From JBKEAD01 sp047973165 (GTDB taxonomy: Bacteria > Verrucomicrobiota > Verrucomicrobiia > Chthoniobacterales > JBKEAD01): a stretch of 26,105 nt of DNA. Below are positions 24,433-26,105 of this stretch, one piece after another. The notes beneath the pieces were generated by a model, which saw only the letters and a list, made by a program, of their open reading frames with translations, was not told the origin of the DNA and ran no database searches. Location of the stretch: the NCBI GenBank assembly GCA_047973165.1, contig JBKEBM010000111.1, positions 1-26,105 on the forward strand. Reading direction: 5' to 3'. Positions within the stretch are counted from its first letter, which is position 1; every line of letters begins with the position of its first letter. Position numbers and translations under genes: made by a program.

Positions 24433-24590
24433 TTTGCATGGGGATTTTTTAACCACGGATTGCGCCGAATACGTGGAATGAAAAAAATCTGTCTGGCCCT
24501 CGCCTGAAAATATCTGCCGTTTTTCATTCCCCTCAGCATACCTGCGTCTTCTCTGTGTATTTTGTGCATTCTGTGGTTCGTCTTTTTTGT
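24433..24590. repeat. Intergenic repeat, copy A, with inverted arms
   Basis: This copy starts TTTGCATGGGGATTTTTT, followed by a left arm AACCACGGATTGCGCCGAAT. It ends in a right arm whose reverse complement reads AACCACAGAATGCACAAAAT. The arms are imperfect inverted repeats (about 17 of 22 positions). The unit recurs 174 bp downstream. An 87-codon open frame on the minus strand (24411-24674) runs through both copies and is probably not a gene. Confidence 0.75.
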
Positions 24591-24606
24591 CCCGATAAGT
24601 CCGCTG

Positions 24607-24750
24607 TTTGCATGGGGATTTTTAACCATGGAGTGCACGGAATTCACGAAATGAAAAAAATATTTCTGCCTCACACGTAAAAGGAATCCGATATTTTTAT
24701 TCCGCCCAAACCTCCATCCATTTTGTGCACTCGGTGCACTCCGTAGTTAA
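24607..24750. repeat. Intergenic repeat, copy B, with inverted arms
   Basis: This copy begins with the same TTTGCATGGGGATTTTT as copy A. The left arm is AACCATGGAGTGCACGGAAT and the right arm, reverse complemented, is AACTACGGAGTGCACCGAGT. Arms and the A-rich interior (AAATGAAAAAAAT) correspond to copy A, so the two units are a diverged tandem pair. The right end abuts the intrinsic terminator of the PEP-CTERM gene. Confidence 0.75.
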
Positions 24751-24779
24751 AAAAAAAGGCCGGGGGAACCCCGGCCTTT
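24749..24779 (-). terminator. Strong intrinsic terminator of the PEP-CTERM gene
   Basis: On the minus strand GGCCGGGG-TTC-CCCCGGCC forms a perfect 8-bp GC stem with a 3-nt loop (24758-24776), extended by A-T pairs and followed by a run of about nine T. It starts about 25 bp after the PEP-CTERM stop codon and is the clearest Rho-independent terminator in the window. The plus-strand side has a weaker T-run. Confidence 0.92.
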
Positions 24780-24802
24780 CTTAAAAAATACTAATCAGCA
24801 AC

Positions 24803-25567
24803 TTATTTGCGCCGTTTGCGAGCAACAAACACCGCTCCAAGACCTGTCAAAAGAAGAGCAGCAGATGCCGGCTCGGGAATCGACAGAGAAAAGTTATCAA
24901 TCGCAAAAGTGTCTCGACTTCCGCTTCCCGTAGCAGCAGTCAGAGCCGCAACCCGAAACCATACACTGGATAGATTATCCAAGCTTGTTCCAAAATTTGA
25001 GTTATTAAAAGAATAATGCGTCGTTCCCCAGGTTCCAGGGTCAGCATAGGTTCCCAGTGTTGTCCAGGAGGTTGGTGAAGTACCAGTTCCGTATTGTATA
25101 CTCCATGCAGTCGAACGACCTTCCACATCCAGCATCATCATATCTAACGAAATCGCTGCCACATTCACACCGATTGTCGAAAAATTAAAGTTAAAGCTGG
25201 CACCTGGGTCGGCGAAACTTCCCGATTGCCGAACACCCAGCGCCCTGTCTGTCGAGTCACCCTGAGCTGTATTACTCGATCCTGAACTCAAACCCGTTGC
25301 CGATGCAACATTCCTGAAATTACCGGTAGTAGTGCCCCAAGTGGTTTCTGCTGTATTAAAGCTCAGACTCGTCCCTAATGTTGAAGATGTGGCATTGTTA
25401 CGTACCGTCCATCCAGTCGGCAAACTGGTTCCTATATCATCAAAGTTCTGACTATAACCAGGCCCGGAAATAACAACCTGAGCATCCAGTGACGCCAGAC
25501 CGAGAAACAACGTAATCAAGCCTAACGAAAGGACTGTTTTCGTAAAGGGAAGGGGATTTTTTTTCAT
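24803..25567 (-). CDS. PEP-CTERM sorting domain protein, secreted
   Basis: The 254-residue protein begins with a signal peptide (1-29, ending Ser-Leu-Asp-Ala) and ends in a canonical PEP-CTERM tail: I-P231-E-P-A-S-A-A-L-L-L, a hydrophobic helix and the basic end R-K-R-R-K. The family is processed by an exosortase, often in bacteria that make exopolysaccharide. The middle is Ser/Thr/Gly/Asn-rich, starts with Y-S-Q-N-F-D-D-I-G and has paired Trp-Gly-Thr-Thr segments, and is probably a beta-sandwich of the carbohydrate-binding or adhesive type. I prefer the ATG at 25567, since the upstream in-frame start at 25642 would precede the signal by 25 residues. A strong terminator follows. It has no link to the respiratory genes. 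Confidence 0.88.
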   Translation of the reverse strand: MKKNPLPFTKTVLSLGLITLFLGLASLDAQVVISGPGYSQNFDDIGTSLPTGWTVRNNATSSTLGTSLSFNTAETTWGTTTGNFRNVASATGLSSGSSNTAQGDSTDRALGVRQSGSFADPGASFNFNFSTIGVNVAAISLDMMMLDVEGRSTAWSIQYGTGTSPTSWTTLGTYADPGTWGTTHYSFNNSNFGTSLDNLSSVWFRVAALTAATGSGSRDTFAIDNFSLSIPEPASAALLLTGLGAVFVARKRRK

Positions 25568-25767
25568 AATTCTAAGAGAGGTTTGAAATAAAGTTTTAAG
25601 TTTCTCAGTAAACTTTGCGACTCTTTTATTTAAAAGGCACAAAACAAACCGGCAGCTGTGAGGGTATTCAATCCGTTCACCGCATGTCGAGATATTTTTC
25701 TAACTACAAACATGTTGTTTGCGTAACACTTTCCTTCTTTCTCTATTAAAGCTTCGCGGCCCCTCTT

Positions 25768-25786
25768 TTTTCGGATCATCCGAAAA
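25768..25786. repeat. AT-rich perfect inverted repeat in intergenic gap
   Basis: TTTTCGG-ATCAT-CCGAAAA is a 7-bp perfect stem with a 5-nt loop. It lies between the sulfatase and PEP-CTERM genes, both on the minus strand. No T-run follows on either strand, so it is a weak terminator at best. The rest of the gap (25568-25862) shows no gene that I can support. Confidence 0.4.
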
Positions 25787-25838
25787 GTTCATGTGTATAA
25801 GAAAAAAGGCGTCGGTTTTTACGTCACAACGTGGCAAT

Positions 25839-25909
25839 CCCCTAAAGCCAGGGGTTGCAAAGCTACCCCAGGTATTCGACCGGGTTCTCTCTCGCTACCC
25901 CGACGGGGT
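25839..25909. repeat. GC-rich palindromic repeat overlapping the sulfatase 3' end
   Basis: Two short hairpins, CCCCT-AAAGCC-AGGGG (25839-25854) and ACCCC-GAC-GGGGT (25897-25909), flank a segment in which GGGGTTGC and GCTACCCC each occur twice. Such clustered palindromes resemble REP/BIME-type intergenic elements. The stop codon of the sulfatase lies inside the element. Family membership is inferred from structure only. Confidence 0.5.
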
Positions 25910-26105
25910 TGCTTTCCGCCTTCTGTGAATCGCCATTTTGCACTTGCCAGTCGTGCAGGGCGATGGTGAGTTCTTTTTTTGTTGCGGCGTGTTCTTTTTT
26001 TTCTGCGAGGTTGTTGGTTTCCCAGGGGTCGTTTTCGAGGTCGTAGAGTTCGCTGCGGTGATCGTCTCCAATACGATAAGTGATTAGCTTGAAGCGTTGG
26101 TTTCG
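25863..26105 (-). CDS. Sulfatase, C-terminal end (partial, runs off the window)
   Basis: Eighty residues are visible before TAG at 25863-25865, in a frame open to the window edge. The stretch F-K-L-I-T-Y-R, then E-L-Y-D-L-E-N-D-P-W-E-T-N-N-L-A, is the standard C-terminal signature of arylsulfatase-type (S1) sulfatases, in which the last strand and helix follow the Leu-Tyr-Asp-Leu motif. The catalytic Cys/Ser-x-Pro-x-Arg site lies outside the window, so activity and substrate cannot be judged. In marine Verrucomicrobiota such enzymes usually desulfate algal polysaccharides. The final 15 residues (N-P-V-G-V-A-R-E-N-P-V-E-Y-L-G) are coded by a palindromic repeat and are probably not part of the fold. 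Confidence 0.85.
   Translation of the reverse strand, partial: RNQRFKLITYRIGDDHRSELYDLENDPWETNNLAEKKEHAATKKELTIALHDWQVQNGDSQKAESNPVGVARENPVEYLG

Noticed and set aside
24411..24674. 87-codon open frame on the minus strand
   Set aside because: It runs through both copies of the intergenic repeat, its composition follows the repeat, and it has no recognisable domain.

Overview
The window looks like a piece of a Verrucomicrobiota chromosome, most likely the Opitutae (Puniceicoccales/Opitutales) side. This is inferred from gene content only: PEP-CTERM surface proteins, the tail of a family-S1-type sulfatase, scarce Shine-Dalgarno signals, and an alternative complex III (ACIII) cluster. I ran no database search.

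Left part, about 1-4480. A possible 3' end of an unseen gene is followed by a secreted protein whose PEP-CTERM-like anchor is cut off by an in-frame TGA. Next come a convergent RlpA-like lipoprotein gene, a tRNA-Val(UAC), and a plus-strand run: a periplasmic D-alanyl-D-alanine carboxypeptidase, 6-phosphofructokinase and adenine phosphoribosyltransferase.

Centre, about 4484-24115, all on the minus strand. This is a roughly 20 kb respiratory supercluster. In transcription order it holds ACIII (actA, B, C, D, E, F), a membrane-anchored protein with a Pro/Ala/Glu tail, and a cbb3-type oxidase module (ccoS, ccoN, ccoO and a tandem-diheme CcoP-like cytochrome). The A-family cytochrome c oxidase set follows (coxB, coxA, ctaA, ctaB, a 38-codon membrane ORF, coxC), then assembly or unknown genes (SCO/SenC, an 86-aa CxxC membrane protein, a DUF420 protein and a DUF6572-like protein with a Cys-Cys tail). 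Many junctions are 4-bp ATGA overlaps, so translational coupling is likely. Functionally, ACIII would oxidise menaquinol/quinol and pass electrons through ActA/ActE haems to one of two terminal oxidases, one high-affinity (cbb3) and one aa3. The haem A pathway and a copper chaperone are supplied from the same locus. A fragment resembling a dead RelE-type toxin-antitoxin module sits in the 220-bp gap between the 86-aa gene and the DUF420 gene.

Right part, about 24116-26105. Upstream of actA is a TTGACA promoter-like box with a perfect CRP/FNR-type palindrome (TGTGA-N6-TCACA). Then come two tandem copies, 174 bp apart, of an intergenic repeat with inverted arms, and a strong intrinsic terminator. 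A canonical PEP-CTERM protein follows, then a palindromic GC-rich repeat that forms the extreme C-terminus of a sulfatase running off the window edge.
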